A stretch of 64,000 nucleotides of DNA from a virus. A program made the translations under genes and the position numbers. Where the stretch lies: positions 124,001-188,000 of IMG/VR virus record IMGVR_UViG_3300042549_005931, one strand, 5' to 3'. The notes below the pieces were generated by a model. The model was not told the origin of the DNA and made no database searches. It worked only from the letters and a program-made list of their open reading frames with translations. This document shows positions 24,811 to 34,038 of the stretch, piece by piece. The first letter of the stretch is position 1, and every line of letters begins with the position of its first letter.

Positions 24811-26562
24811 ATGGAAATAATGATTCCCGAAATAGAGGCGAGAAATATACTTTTATCATATGAAGGGTCTAATAATCAATTATTAGATTGGAAGAAAAAA
24901 TTCACAGAGCTTAAAAGTTTTAAACTTACACGACCACAATCAGAATATGTACAAAAATATCATACTGTGGTACCAAAGGTTGCAAGAAAATATATTAACA
25001 TTGTGAGTACATTTGGTGAAAAACTTGCCGACGATAAATTACTACCAACAGTACCCGAAAAAATTTGGTGTGAAAAGTTATTATGTGAATCCGATAAGGC
25101 GTATCACATTTGGGGTAAATTATTTGAAAACGAACAACTTAGTGCTATGTGGTTACCAAAGGCCGCTATTATGCAGGAAGAAAAGAAACTAAATCGTGTA
25201 ATTGATTATTCAAAATATGGTAGTCGTCCACCAATGGACCACCAAAAAATTGCCATCGAAAAACTATTAGCAAATAATAAATTCATTTTGGCTGATGACA
25301 TGGGACTTGGTAAAACAACGTCCGCAGTTATTGGAGCTCTTGAGAGTGAAGCAAAAAAGATTTTGATAGTATGTCCCGCTTCATTGAAAATAAACTGGGA
25401 GAGAGAGATTAAGAACTACTCAGACCGACGTGTACTAATTGTCGAAGGACGTAAATGGGGTTCGACATTTGACTTTTATATTATTAACTATGATATCATT
25501 AAAAACTACCACTCGACAGATAATTCTAAAGATAGTGATGACTATAAGTTATTGGTTAATGCCGGTTTTGACTTGGCAATCGTAGATGAAGCTCACTACA
25601 TTTCAAATGCAACCGCAAACAGAACAAGATTGTTAAATGACGTACTTGACCAAATCCCAAAAGTTTGGTTATTAACAGGTACACCTATGACATCAAGGCC
25701 AATTAACTATTTCAACTTATTAAAGATTGTTGAATCTCCGTTAACATTAAATTGGCAATCATATGTTCGTAGATATTGTGCCGGTTATCAATTTAGAGTT
25801 GGTAATCGTAAAGTATGGAATACAAACGGTGCAAGTAATTTAGATGAACTTCGTGAAAGAACAAAGAATTTAGTTCTTCGTAGAATGAAAACTGACATTC
25901 TTGATTTACCTGAAAAAATTGTTACACCGGTATTCGTTGAACTTAATAGTAAAATGTACGATGAGGAATTAGAAGAATTTGCACGTATCACCAATGATAA
26001 AAAGAATGATGAAACCATTACAGTTACATTAAATCGTTTAATGAAAATTAGACAATTAATTTCTTACGAAAAAATTCCATATACTTGTGAAATAATTGAC
26101 AAATGTATTGAACAGGGTAAAAAGGTTATTGTTTTAACCAATTTTACTATGACATTGGATATGTTACATGAGAAATATAAAAAGAACTCAGTAACACTTG
26201 ACGGACGTATGCATAAAGATAAACGTCAGGAAAATGTTGATAGATTTCAAACCGATGATAAAATAAAGGTATTCATAGGAAATATTAAAGCTGCGGGTGT
26301 TGGTATTACATTAACTGCCGCTGAGGTTGTTATTATGAATGACTTATCATTTGTACCTGCAGACCACTCTCAAGGTGAAGATAGAGCGTATAGATATGGA
26401 CAGAAAAATAGTGTACTTGTTTACTATCCTGTATTTGAGAATACTATTGAAAAAATTATCTATAATATTCTACAGAAGAAAAAAGGTGTCATTGACCAAG
26501 TTATGGGTGACGGTGAATATTCTGAAACTTTTGGTAAAGACTTATTAAAGCAACTTATTTAA
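24811..26562 (+). CDS. SNF2-family DNA helicase/translocase
   Basis: A 583-aa superfamily 2 ATPase of the SNF2 type. Motif I is ADDMGLGKTT (about residues 161-170), motif Ia LIVCPASLKINW, motif II DEAH (259-262), motif III LLTGTPMTSRP, motif V AAGVGITLTAAEVV and motif VI GEDRAYRYGQ. SMARCAL1-like proteins of this type anneal or remodel forked DNA; in T4 the analogous job (fork regression, branch migration) belongs to UvsW, which is a different SF2 branch. The N-terminal 140 residues are unassigned. The gene is isolated on plus between neck genes, with a TATTTATA octamer upstream, so it may be expressed late, as T4 uvsW is. Confidence 0.88.
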   Translation: MEIMIPEIEARNILLSYEGSNNQLLDWKKKFTELKSFKLTRPQSEYVQKYHTVVPKVARKYINIVSTFGEKLADDKLLPTVPEKIWCEKLLCESDKAYHIWGKLFENEQLSAMWLPKAAIMQEEKKLNRVIDYSKYGSRPPMDHQKIAIEKLLANNKFILADDMGLGKTTSAVIGALESEAKKILIVCPASLKINWEREIKNYSDRRVLIVEGRKWGSTFDFYIINYDIIKNYHSTDNSKDSDDYKLLVNAGFDLAIVDEAHYISNATANRTRLLNDVLDQIPKVWLLTGTPMTSRPINYFNLLKIVESPLTLNWQSYVRRYCAGYQFRVGNRKVWNTNGASNLDELRERTKNLVLRRMKTDILDLPEKIVTPVFVELNSKMYDEELEEFARITNDKKNDETITVTLNRLMKIRQLISYEKIPYTCEIIDKCIEQGKKVIVLTNFTMTLDMLHEKYKKNSVTLDGRMHKDKRQENVDRFQTDDKIKVFIGNIKAAGVGITLTAAEVVIMNDLSFVPADHSQGEDRAYRYGQKNSVLVYYPVFENTIEKIIYNILQKKKGVIDQVMGDGEYSETFGKDLLKQLI

Positions 26563-26761
26563 ACAGAAAGTCTTTTAATTCATTTAAAACACCTTTTAAT
26601 AATTCATTTAAATTTTCATCTTTTGGGTTCCCAATAAAGACTTCAATCTTTTTACCCTCTAAATCAACACTCGCACTATTTTCACCCTCACCCATTTTAT
26701 AGGAGAATTCATAATTGTACCTACCACCAATTTCAAAAAGTTCTATTAATATCTTGTTCAT
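26555..26761 (-). CDS. Small hypothetical protein
   Basis: A 68-aa protein with alternating strands (YNYEFSYKMGEGENSASVDL, KKIEVFIGNP) and a C-terminal helix (LNELLKGVLNELKDFLFK). It overlaps the 3' end of the convergent helicase gene by 8 bases. The single TATTTATA in the upstream gap faces the plus-strand gene, not this one. I do not recognise it. Confidence 0.6.
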   Translation of the reverse strand: MNKILIELFEIGGRYNYEFSYKMGEGENSASVDLEGKKIEVFIGNPKDENLNELLKGVLNELKDFLFK

Positions 26762-26776
26762 ATCTTAAATATAAAG

Positions 26777-26784
26777 TATTTATA
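26777..26784 (+). promoter_or_regulatory. TATTTATA late-promoter candidate (gp13-like neck gene)
   Basis: Plus-strand GTATTTATAAGAATA, 14 bases before the ATG at 26799. Confidence 0.5.
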
Positions 26785-26798
26785 AGAATAAATCAATT

Positions 26799-27923
26799 AT
26801 GGCATCATCAATTATTACTACCGAAGAAAAAGATAAGTTATACACTCAAGTGTTTCATTTATTAGGTATGCCTGTTCGTGGTATTGAACTTACCGAAGAA
26901 CAAATGGATACTTTTTTGGAATTATCTTTATCAGAATACGAGCAATACGTATCAGATTGGTTAATCGAATCACAATGGTCCGCACTTGCCGGATTAAACT
27001 TGGACACGGCATCTTTAACACGAGCATTCACAACAAGAAGTTTAGATTATGAAACTCAATTTACACATGCATATTCTAAAATCGTCGGATTACAGACAGG
27101 TGGTGATAGTGAATTGAAAAAAGACTTCTTTACCGTTTCAGGTGGTACACAAACATATATTTTACCTGCAGGTCGTGAAATCAATGAGTTATTATGGTTT
27201 ACACGTGCTGAATTGACAGATTCCATTATTGACCCATTTTTAGGTGGATTTGGTGGTATAGGTGGTGTAGGTTTTGGAGGTATTGGTGGTTTTGCACAAA
27301 TTGGTTCTGCGGGTTCTTATTTTATGATGCCTGCTAACGACCTTTTATTGAGAATGCAAGATAGAAGTATCAAGAATAGATTAATTGGTGGAGATTTAAC
27401 ATATAGAATTACTGCGGGTCCTGAAGGTACCAAAATTGTACACTTATATAATGTGCCGGGTGGTAGATTTGACTTTGGTTCAACACAATCAAACAATTAC
27501 CAAGTTTGGTATTGGTATTATGATACTAACACTAAAGATAGAGATGAGTGTCTTGCTAAAAATAAAGATATTATTAGATTACCATCGGATGTACAAACAG
27601 AAGAATTAAAATGGTCTGACTTAAATCAACCCGCACAAAACTGGGTTAGAAAATATCTTATTGCATATTCCAAAGAAGGTTTAGGTAGAATTTGGGGTAA
27701 ATTCAGTGGAGACCTTAAAGTTCCTGATTCTGAATTAAAATTAGATTACACTTCATTACTTACAGAAGGTAAAGATGAAAAATCTAAATTGGTTGAAGAA
27801 TTAATGGCAAGACTTGAAAGACTTCGCCCCGACAAACTTCTCGAAAGAAAAGGTGCCGAGGCTGAAAATCTTAATAAGTCATTGAAATATAGAGCATTCC
27901 AAACTCCAATTACATCGTTCTAA
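26799..27923 (+). CDS. 13: Neck / head-completion protein (gp13-like)
   Basis: A 374-aa virion protein. The N-terminal helices (ITTEEKDKLYTQVFHLLGMP, MDTFLELSLSEYEQYVSDWL) and the C-terminal segment (NQPAQNWVRKYLIAYSKEGL, then GRIWGKFSG and VEELMARLERLRPDKLLE) resemble helical neck proteins such as T4 gp13 (309 aa). A striking Gly-rich loop, GGFGGIGGVGFGGIGGFAQI, lies near residues 149-168. The 3' end overlaps the convergent polymerase gene by 4 bases. The role is assigned from helix pattern and the proximity of other neck genes, so it is tentative at the T4-name level. Confidence 0.65.
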   Translation: MASSIITTEEKDKLYTQVFHLLGMPVRGIELTEEQMDTFLELSLSEYEQYVSDWLIESQWSALAGLNLDTASLTRAFTTRSLDYETQFTHAYSKIVGLQTGGDSELKKDFFTVSGGTQTYILPAGREINELLWFTRAELTDSIIDPFLGGFGGIGGVGFGGIGGFAQIGSAGSYFMMPANDLLLRMQDRSIKNRLIGGDLTYRITAGPEGTKIVHLYNVPGGRFDFGSTQSNNYQVWYWYYDTNTKDRDECLAKNKDIIRLPSDVQTEELKWSDLNQPAQNWVRKYLIAYSKEGLGRIWGKFSGDLKVPDSELKLDYTSLLTEGKDEKSKLVEELMARLERLRPDKLLERKGAEAENLNKSLKYRAFQTPITSF

Positions 27924-30817
27924 ACTTCAACTGCGTGTAACACTGCATCAGTATCGGTATTCCCGATAATTTCGTCTTCATTACTTACAGTACTCTCTGC
28001 TTGTAAAAGTAGAACCTTTCTATTATGGTCTACCCAATATTGGTCGGCAAGCTCCAAACTATCTTCAACATACATAAAGAATGGGTCACGACCTACTTTA
28101 TTCCAAAAGACAACCTCACTATCCGATAAGGTCATAACCTCATCAAACTTATCTTGACCACTTTCTTTAAGTGGATGACCATTAACAAGTTCACATTGTA
28201 ACTTGGTAAAGTATTGTCTATCCTTAGGGTCTTCAATAAGAATGTCTTCACGAATGCTTGGACTAAACGCAACTAATAAAGGTTCCACACGTTTATTAAA
28301 GTTTGTTAAATAACGAGGAACATTATAATCACCCAATAAATCGGGATTATTTGTAATCTCCTTTTCATCAATCATATAACAATTAACTTCAATATAACCA
28401 TCCGGCATTGGGTATCCGTTTTTTGCAGTGAATTCTTCTTGTTGTTTCTTTGTGGGTTTTGTAATTTTCTGAACATCACCCGAAGATTTCTTTTCACCGT
28501 TATTCACATAATAGATGGTATCACCAAGACCGGCGGGATAATCACTCATCATGATTAATTCCATATGTGCTTGTCTTGACATAAGAGACCCCGATTTAGT
28601 GGTTTTCTTTACATACTTCTTATACTCATCAATCGATTGTTTAACACGAGCCTTATTGGCAATCTTTGATAATGGAATCTCTTTATTGTAAATCTTTTCC
28701 ACATAATCATAATACAACTCAACAAATGATAAACCATCACCATTCAACAAGTACTTTAAACCCTCATCCAAAAACTCCACAACATATTGTTGTAACTTCT
28801 TTGATTTAATGGTGTTACCGGTCAATTTGATTTTCTCTTTACCTTTCTTAATCAACTTGATGATATAGTTCTTACGAGATACGTTAATACAAGATGGTGC
28901 GGTGTAGTCAATATCAAGACCCATTTCGTTTCGCATAAAGATATCATTGAATTCGGCGGTGTGTGCTTCAATACCACGATATTCTTTACCTTCCTTAACA
29001 AGTTCATTAAGACCTTTACCAATGTATACGGCATCTGCAGCACTTTCAGGTGTTTCAAAGTTTACACCGTCCGTATCCATTACAAGTGGTTTATATCCTT
29101 TTTTCATATAGAACATAATCATCATACGAAGACATTGACGACCGATACAAGTAATCGTTTCACCCGAATCCATCTCACCCCAAGGAAATACATGTGGTGC
29201 AGATAATGAACCAAAGTATGCGTTGATGAAAATCTTAATTGGTAATTGTTTACGGTCGTACATCTCAGCAGCAACGGGGTCACTATCCTTCAATTCACCG
29301 GCAAGATGTTTGTACTTAATACGAATGTTACGGAAATACTTCAACATAGATTTCTGTACACCCATAACATCACAAGCGGGAAACACATCATATACTAATT
29401 GAATTGATGGATATAAGGATGAGTAGTCAAACTTTACAATGTTCTTTGCATAACCCACATTTAATAAACGAGATAACCCACCCGTGAATGGTCGTTTAGA
29501 ATCTTTTGCAGGTATTGCCAAATTATTTTCATATGACCACGCTAACATGATAATCTTCCATAATGTTGCAGTGCCCATAGTCGCAATTCGCTCATACGTT
29601 GTTGGTACAAGCTTTGAAAGTAAGAATGTAGACTGAGAGAATGAGTCATCAACAATCATTGTCTCATAAAGGTCATCATCAAGATATTGTTCAACAATTT
29701 TTCTACCCGTCCATATTTCAAACTTGCCGGGGAATCTTGTAAGTAAATCCTGTGTACCAGGTTCACCAATCATTTTGTAACCACCGGTTTTTGGATTCAC
29801 ATAATAACTCTCGTTCTCAAGATATATTTCAGAAATCTTATTACCTTTTACATAAACCCGATTTGGTTTTTCTTTTTCCAAATATGTGGTAATATACTTC
29901 AAACCCCAAGATTTAATCTCTGAGTTGATTGCTTGTGCTCTACGAACAGAGTGTGCAATATCGATAATATTAAAACCCCAAATCACGTGTTGGACATAAT
30001 CCTCCATTTCATTAGCAAGTTTTAATACACCTTTCTTTTCTTTCATCCCCGTACCTGTCAAGATTTTAGTTAAACCTTGAACATCAACACCTAAAATTTC
30101 TGCACGTTTTAAGATAAATGGAAAGTCAAAGAATGCGGAGTTATAACCAGCAACGATTGTTGGTTTTAATTCTCTAATTAAATTAAAGAATCTTTCAATA
30201 CATTTCTTTTCACCATCTTCACCAAATGCTGGAATTGTTTCTTGTAGACCACGGTTATCCTTAACTCCAATCAAAATGATTTTACAAGTCTCAGGGTCTA
30301 AACCTGTAGTCTCAATATCGAATACAAATCGATACACATCAGCATAATCCTCAATTCCTTTGAATAATCGTTTTCTTGTTTGAACAAGATACTGTTCTAC
30401 TGGTGATAGGATAGTAAAACATTGTTTTGTGTGTTCACCCCAAGGGTCAATACCACCTGTTTTGAAGAAACTGATAAGGTCGGTGTATGTCTTGATACTT
30501 TTAACCAAGAATTTCATACCAGATTCAAGTCGTTCATCACCGTGAGTATCCAACTTATCAATGATGATACCGTACTTACCCATCATTTGTTTTTGTTTTT
30601 GCTTGGAACCACCGTAGAAATTAAACTCGGTTAAGTCACCAACCCACAAAAATGGAGTAAATGAATCTGATTTAACGATTTTACCCTTTTCGGGGTCTTG
30701 AATGATTTTTGAAATCATGTTTGTGGGGTAGTCATACTCGACTCCAACGATGTACTTCTCATCGTCACCCCCGTTCAGGAAGCTCTCGATAACCTCCTGT
30801 GAGATTACTTCTTTCAT
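27920..30817 (-). CDS. 43: Family B DNA polymerase
   Basis: A 965-aa replicative polymerase (T4 gp43 is 898 aa) with a 3'-5' exonuclease and a polymerase domain. Exo I is FVFDIETTGLD (about 164-174) and Exo II is AGYNSAFFDFPFI. Polymerase motif A is DYSSLYPSIQ (near residue 462), motif B contains KIFINAYFGS (near 530), and motif C is VMDTDGVNF (near 582), keeping the two catalytic Asp although Ser after the second Asp is replaced by Gly. The gene is preceded by the best host-type promoter in the window (TTTG-N20-TATATTTG) and an 80-base leader with a small hairpin. T4 gp43 represses its own mRNA through a leader hairpin; whether that occurs here is unknown. Confidence 0.95.
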   Translation of the reverse strand: MKEVISQEVIESFLNGGDDEKYIVGVEYDYPTNMISKIIQDPEKGKIVKSDSFTPFLWVGDLTEFNFYGGSKQKQKQMMGKYGIIIDKLDTHGDERLESGMKFLVKSIKTYTDLISFFKTGGIDPWGEHTKQCFTILSPVEQYLVQTRKRLFKGIEDYADVYRFVFDIETTGLDPETCKIILIGVKDNRGLQETIPAFGEDGEKKCIERFFNLIRELKPTIVAGYNSAFFDFPFILKRAEILGVDVQGLTKILTGTGMKEKKGVLKLANEMEDYVQHVIWGFNIIDIAHSVRRAQAINSEIKSWGLKYITTYLEKEKPNRVYVKGNKISEIYLENESYYVNPKTGGYKMIGEPGTQDLLTRFPGKFEIWTGRKIVEQYLDDDLYETMIVDDSFSQSTFLLSKLVPTTYERIATMGTATLWKIIMLAWSYENNLAIPAKDSKRPFTGGLSRLLNVGYAKNIVKFDYSSLYPSIQLVYDVFPACDVMGVQKSMLKYFRNIRIKYKHLAGELKDSDPVAAEMYDRKQLPIKIFINAYFGSLSAPHVFPWGEMDSGETITCIGRQCLRMMIMFYMKKGYKPLVMDTDGVNFETPESAADAVYIGKGLNELVKEGKEYRGIEAHTAEFNDIFMRNEMGLDIDYTAPSCINVSRKNYIIKLIKKGKEKIKLTGNTIKSKKLQQYVVEFLDEGLKYLLNGDGLSFVELYYDYVEKIYNKEIPLSKIANKARVKQSIDEYKKYVKKTTKSGSLMSRQAHMELIMMSDYPAGLGDTIYYVNNGEKKSSGDVQKITKPTKKQQEEFTAKNGYPMPDGYIEVNCYMIDEKEITNNPDLLGDYNVPRYLTNFNKRVEPLLVAFSPSIREDILIEDPKDRQYFTKLQCELVNGHPLKESGQDKFDEVMTLSDSEVVFWNKVGRDPFFMYVEDSLELADQYWVDHNRKVLLLQAESTVSNEDEIIGNTDTDAVLHAVEV

Positions 30818-30846
30818 ACTTTATTTGTTTAAGTGACACATTAGCT

Positions 30847-30861
30847 TACGGTACTTCCGTA
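30847..30861 (-). promoter_or_regulatory. Small hairpin in the polymerase mRNA leader
   Basis: On the minus strand TACGG-AAGTA-CCGTA forms a 5-bp stem in the leader, 30 bases before the ATG. It could be an operator for polymerase autoregulation as in T4, but the stem is short. Confidence 0.3.
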
Positions 30862-30877
30862 GTTAGTCTTGATGTTA

Positions 30878-30909
30878 CAAATATAAATACAAAATATTAA
30901 TTTATCAAA
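30878..30909 (-). promoter_or_regulatory. Host-type promoter of the DNA polymerase gene
   Basis: The -7 box TATATTTG (30885-30878) and the -33 box TTTG (30909-30906) are separated by exactly 20 bases, matching the Bacteroidota consensus TTTG-N19-21-TAnnTTTG. A TATTTATA octamer (30889-30882) overlaps the -7 box, giving TATTTATATTTGTAA, a 15-mer also found before bS21. Confidence 0.7.
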
Positions 30910-31261
30910 TTACGTTAATGAATAGTTTTTCTTTGATTGGTGTAATCAATATATTACCGTCACTAAATGTGATTGTAATAATACCCTCAAATCTTCCTTT
31001 TACCGATGTGTGTTCTGTGGTAAATCTATGTGTGATATAATACTCGTCTGTGGTACTATTGAATTTTTTAGTTCTTGTTGTTACAAGACATGGACTACCC
31101 AATATTGAATACTCGTTTGTTCTAACGTCAAACATCTCGAATGTAATTGTTGCACCACTCTCAAGCATGTCGTTAAATGATGATTTATCATTTTTTCCGT
31201 CATCAATTAGTCTCATTTTTAATATTGGGTCAGTTGCTCCCTGTCTGATAAAAAATTCCAT
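30905..31261 (-). CDS. Small beta-sandwich virion protein (BppU-N-like)
   Basis: A 118-aa protein. FFIRQGATDPILKMRLIDDG at the start, TITFEMFDV in the middle and GRFEGIITITFSDGNILITP near the end give the strand order of BppU N-terminal-like domains found in tail fibre or baseplate adaptor proteins. It lies next to the fibre-like and lectin-like genes on the same strand, 11 bases after the fibre-like gene. An adaptor or tip role is inferred from these neighbours. Confidence 0.6.
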   Translation of the reverse strand: MEFFIRQGATDPILKMRLIDDGKNDKSSFNDMLESGATITFEMFDVRTNEYSILGSPCLVTTRTKKFNSTTDEYYITHRFTTEHTSVKGRFEGIITITFSDGNILITPIKEKLFINVI

Positions 31262-31272
31262 ATTATATAATA

Positions 31273-32085
31273 TTATGTTAATCTAATTAAAACGTAACTA
31301 CCACTTCTATATAGTCCTTGTAATGGTACTCCACCAGCCGCGGCTGCCGCGTCATTTGTAAAACTTGAGGTTACATTTGATAATATTGTAAATCCGTCCG
31401 TTTTTAAATTATTATTTAATTTAAGACTGCCGCTAAACTCGTATGTGTAACCACTTGTTACTGAACCGGTATTAAAACTAATTGTTGTTCCCGTGTGTAA
31501 AGTTATATGTGGAGTTTGCCAATTACCCATCGTAAATAACTTAACTTTGGCAGGATGTTGAGAACCACCTAATGTTCCGACATACATGTCTTTACCGGAA
31601 TTTATTAAGTACGAGTCATTAGCCAAACCAACCGCACCACCATTATACGTTGATGAGTTAATACCCAAATCAACATAATGAATTATCTCATTACCATTAT
31701 CTGCGGTTAATACTAAATCCGTACTGGCAAATGTACCACTATTGGTGTTTTTAATGTTAACTTGTGCATATACTTGGTTATTTCCCTCAAAATGTGCAAT
31801 GTTATAACTTCCATTATTTTGAACATGTAATATTTCAGGTTGTATGTCTTGACCACTTTGAAATGACCCGGTACCAATAATTAAACTTGGTATCTTTCCT
31901 GTAATTGTTAAATCACCATTAATTGTTTGACTCCCCGTAAATGAGTGTGAGCCACTATCAACTAATGACTGTCTTAATATAGATAATGTTGATTTATATG
32001 TTGTGCCACCATGGACAATTGCCGTTACCCCACTTAATGGTGGTGCTAGTGAACTTGATAATTCCGATATTTTTTTACTTGCCAT
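31273..32085 (-). CDS. Fibre-like virion protein
   Basis: A 270-aa Gly/Ser/Thr-rich protein that begins ASKKISELSSSLAPPLSG, a fibre-like N-terminus, continues with short beta repeats (FTGSQTINGDLTITGKIPSL, SGYTYEFSGSLKLNNNLKT) and ends LYRSGSYVLIRLT. These traits fit a short tail fibre or fibre segment that would contact the host surface. It has no enzyme or chaperone motif. The leader carries a near-match octamer TATTTATC. It lies between a lectin-like and a BppU-like gene. Confidence 0.65.
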   Translation of the reverse strand: MASKKISELSSSLAPPLSGVTAIVHGGTTYKSTLSILRQSLVDSGSHSFTGSQTINGDLTITGKIPSLIIGTGSFQSGQDIQPEILHVQNNGSYNIAHFEGNNQVYAQVNIKNTNSGTFASTDLVLTADNGNEIIHYVDLGINSSTYNGGAVGLANDSYLINSGKDMYVGTLGGSQHPAKVKLFTMGNWQTPHITLHTGTTISFNTGSVTSGYTYEFSGSLKLNNNLKTDGFTILSNVTSSFTNDAAAAAGGVPLQGLYRSGSYVLIRLT

Positions 32086-32098
32086 TTAGATAAATAGT

Positions 32099-33211
32099 TT
32101 AATATAATAATATATTATTGTCCTCAGTTAATAAATTTTCACTATTTTCAGATAAAATACCCACATCCGTGAACCCATTCAAAACGTCACTACATGTATT
32201 TGTAACATCGGTTATATTATAATATGGTTTAACGGATGTTAAATAGTTATGATTTATCTGTATTGGGTTTAGTGGCTCTTCATAATATCTAAATCGCTCA
32301 AACCTAAAAGATGTATCTGAAAATTCATGAATACCACCTGAATAAAATAATCCACCACCCCAAACGTGTTCAATAAGGTGTTCTCCATCCCTAACTGACG
32401 GTATAATCTCTTCCCAATTCTCTAATTTGTAAATTCTTTTACCGTTTACAAATATTGACAAAGTACCTAATCTTTTATTTCTCTCATTCCACCACTTTTC
32501 ATTTAACACCTCAATAAATGACACGTCTTCAGTTGCGCCCGTTAGTGTATCCATTGGATTACTAACAGTGACTCCGGTTATCATGTCATTATAACCACCC
32601 TCATTTGCAATATCACAATCTGTATATTCGGAATAACGTTTGAAAGTAATTGCAATGTTGAATATTAAGTTATTATTACTTAAAAATGGTTCTTCAAACA
32701 TTTGTTCAGTTTGACCTGATGAGATATAACTGGTTTCAGTAAATCCTGAAATGGTATTACAATATCCAGAATACCTATAAGATAACCACTCAATCCTACC
32801 ATCTGATGTAAATTTAAATGATAAATTATTATCTAAATAATGTTCAGGTTCAGATTCGGAATTAATACCAATATAAAACAAATTATTCCCATTAGACCAA
32901 GGTTGACCAAATTTATTAATTGTGGCATCGATTGTCCAACCAAGTTCAGTTCTTCTTCTAATAAAAAATTCACAAGTACCACCTGAGTATTGTTCATTAA
33001 TATCGTAACTATAAGGTAATAAAAGACCGTTAACACAGTTAGAATCAAAAACTAAAGAATCATAGGTTATTGTACCACCGGTGGTTAAATCCAACAAGTC
33101 TTTGTCATAATCCGAGTCTGTTTGAACTAATTCAAAGTCATATAACTCCGAATTGTCTAATTTTAAATCCAATTTAGACCCATAAAACTTTAAAATATTC
33201 TGACTATTCAT
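32099..33211 (-). CDS. Lectin-like virion protein, possible receptor binder
   Basis: A 370-aa beta-rich protein. CEFFIRRRTELGWTIDATIN, NNLFYIGINSESEP, LSFKFTSDGRIEWLSYRYSG and GTLSIFVNGKRIYKLENWEE follow the strand order of LamG/concanavalin-like jelly rolls, in which the last motif (short strand, NGK, strand) is typical. It would bind a host glycan or decorate the tail. It is transcribed with the fibre-like gene; the leader holds a near-match octamer (TATTTATT). The fold assignment is by eye only. Confidence 0.6.
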   Translation of the reverse strand: MNSQNILKFYGSKLDLKLDNSELYDFELVQTDSDYDKDLLDLTTGGTITYDSLVFDSNCVNGLLLPYSYDINEQYSGGTCEFFIRRRTELGWTIDATINKFGQPWSNGNNLFYIGINSESEPEHYLDNNLSFKFTSDGRIEWLSYRYSGYCNTISGFTETSYISSGQTEQMFEEPFLSNNNLIFNIAITFKRYSEYTDCDIANEGGYNDMITGVTVSNPMDTLTGATEDVSFIEVLNEKWWNERNKRLGTLSIFVNGKRIYKLENWEEIIPSVRDGEHLIEHVWGGGLFYSGGIHEFSDTSFRFERFRYYEEPLNPIQINHNYLTSVKPYYNITDVTNTCSDVLNGFTDVGILSENSENLLTEDNNILLY

Positions 33212-33241
33212 ATTTTAATAAATATCTTTCATTTGGTTTGA

Positions 33242-33249
33242 TATTTATA
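33242..33249 (+). promoter_or_regulatory. TATTTATA late-promoter candidate heading the plus-strand block
   Basis: Plus-strand GATATTTATATAA, 15 bases before the ATG at 33265. The divergent lectin gene has its own near-match (TATTTATT) on the other strand. Confidence 0.5.
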
Positions 33250-33264
33250 TAAAAAATATATCTA

Positions 33265-34038
33265 ATGAATAATTTTATAAAACAAGTTATTGAGGAGAAA
33301 TTCGCATCAAAGGCACAACAAAGGTTTTTTTATGCTCAGGCAGGTGAAGGTGGAAAAAAAGGTAAGAAGTGGTCAAAATGGGCAAAAGAATTTTCTGATA
33401 AAACAAATTATGATGAAATACCTGATAAAGTAGAGGAAGAGGATATTGATGAGATTATTGACACTAATGGAAACATTGAAACTAGTAAATTACCAACAAA
33501 TTTTAATTCAAAACAAACAACATCAAAAAGAACTTCAGATGACAACCAAAAAACTCGAGCAAATATGATGGGTAATTACGGTACAACAGGTGTTCAAAAT
33601 TATAGAAAGTATTGGATGGAAAATAGAAAAATAACTAAAGGTGAAATACTTGAAGTTATGTTAGGTGATACATTAGGTGCTGATGAGACTATATTAAAGG
33701 ATAAGTCATATAAAGAAGCGTATGTATATTTTACAAAAGAATTAGGATTAACAAGAGAAAAGGCACTTGATAAAATGGCGGACTTAGGTTATAGTGAAGA
33801 TTTACCTAAAGGTCAGGTTATTATGGTTGAAAATCCTAAAAAATACATTGAAGAATATATCGACGAACTTTTAAAGAAAAAAAATAATAATGATGATTTG
33901 GTTTCTAAAGATGAAGAAATAGAAGAAGTTGAAATCAACCCGATAGTAAAAAGACAAATCAATTCATTAAAAAATAGCATGAAGACTTATGGTTTAAAAC
34001 CTGACCACATAATGAAAGGTTTAAAAGACGATGAATAA
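33265..34038 (+). CDS. DUF3008-like protein with helical leader, candidate head protein
   Basis: A 257-aa protein. It opens with the short helix MNNFIKQVIEEKF, then SKAQQRFFYAQAGEGGKKGK and WSKWAKEFSDKTN, a pattern like the phage DUF3008 family (KAQQRFM... followed by basic residues and a FAxTKH-like end). The remainder is highly charged with a helical segment around residues 125-200. The leader resembles those of the genes at 35198 and 48410 and may be a head-targeting sequence. Its 3' end overlaps the next gene by 8 bases. The function of the family is not known to me. Confidence 0.65.
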   Translation: MNNFIKQVIEEKFASKAQQRFFYAQAGEGGKKGKKWSKWAKEFSDKTNYDEIPDKVEEEDIDEIIDTNGNIETSKLPTNFNSKQTTSKRTSDDNQKTRANMMGNYGTTGVQNYRKYWMENRKITKGEILEVMLGDTLGADETILKDKSYKEAYVYFTKELGLTREKALDKMADLGYSEDLPKGQVIMVENPKKYIEEYIDELLKKKNNNDDLVSKDEEIEEVEINPIVKRQINSLKNSMKTYGLKPDHIMKGLKDDE

